Shown here: one piece after another, positions 63,974 through 64,000 of the stretch | Numbering within the stretch: position 1 is the stretch's first letter | Layout: the number at the start of each line of letters is the position of its first letter | NCBI GenBank assembly: GCA_964019155.1 | Contig: OZ025243.1 | Location: 20,615,033 to 20,679,032, forward strand | Reading direction: 5' to 3' | From: Osedax fenrisi | Taxonomy: Eukaryota; Annelida; Polychaeta; Sabellida; Siboglinidae | Length of the DNA stretch: 64,000 nt | Position numbers and translations under genes: made by a program | Notes under the pieces: generated by a model | Databases searched by the model: none | Told to the model about the DNA's origin: nothing | What the model saw: only the letters and a program-made list of their open reading frames with translations

Positions 63974-64000
63974 CTGAGCAAATAGGAGCAGAATGTGATT

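Overview
The window is AT-rich nuclear DNA from an intron-rich invertebrate animal. The grounds are standard-code genes split into many short exons, non-LTR retrotransposons of two animal clades, abundant MITE-like elements and long (AT)n, (CA)n and (CT)n tracts. I cannot name the species.

The main gene is a complete-looking plus-strand TOPBP1 homologue (DNA replication initiation and ATR checkpoint scaffold). I assembled it by eye from 34 coding exons between 19841 and 57414. The exons total 3759 nt (1252 aa plus stop) and every splice junction is in phase. BRCT0-5 and BRCT7-8 are recognisable, as is the tryptophan of the ATR-activating region. I found no BRCT6. Introns 1-33 hold most of the repeats.

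Layout: 1-14640 is an array of roughly 2.6-kb repeat units, with a 4.6-kb block duplicated at a spacing of about 9.1 kb. 14640-19840 is AT-rich intergenic DNA with two tiny palindromic insertions, each flanked by 7-bp direct repeats. 19841-57414 is TOPBP1. Its intron 1 carries a LINE C-terminal fragment on the minus strand, a 5'-truncated L2/CR1-like LINE with an open 910-codon reading frame, and a MITE. Other introns carry MITEs, four minisatellites, a 44-bp triplication and large dinucleotide tracts. 57735-61081 is a degraded RTE-like LINE on the minus strand, bounded by a 12-bp target-site duplication. 61100-63060 is AT-rich with no recognised gene. 63078-63973 carries two homologous terminal exons of an unidentified minus-strand gene that converges on TOPBP1.

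The most unusual observations are these: (1) TOPBP1 5' splice sites favour GTTAGT, with T at +3 in 22 of 33 introns and no GTAAGT or GTGAGT; (2) in three introns the tandem repeat unit straddles the exon-intron junction, so copies of the splice donor are repeated downstream; (3) a transposon family with CAAAG...CTTTG ends and 7-bp target duplications appears to include members of only 25 and 36 bp; (4) the convergent gene has a duplicated last exon.
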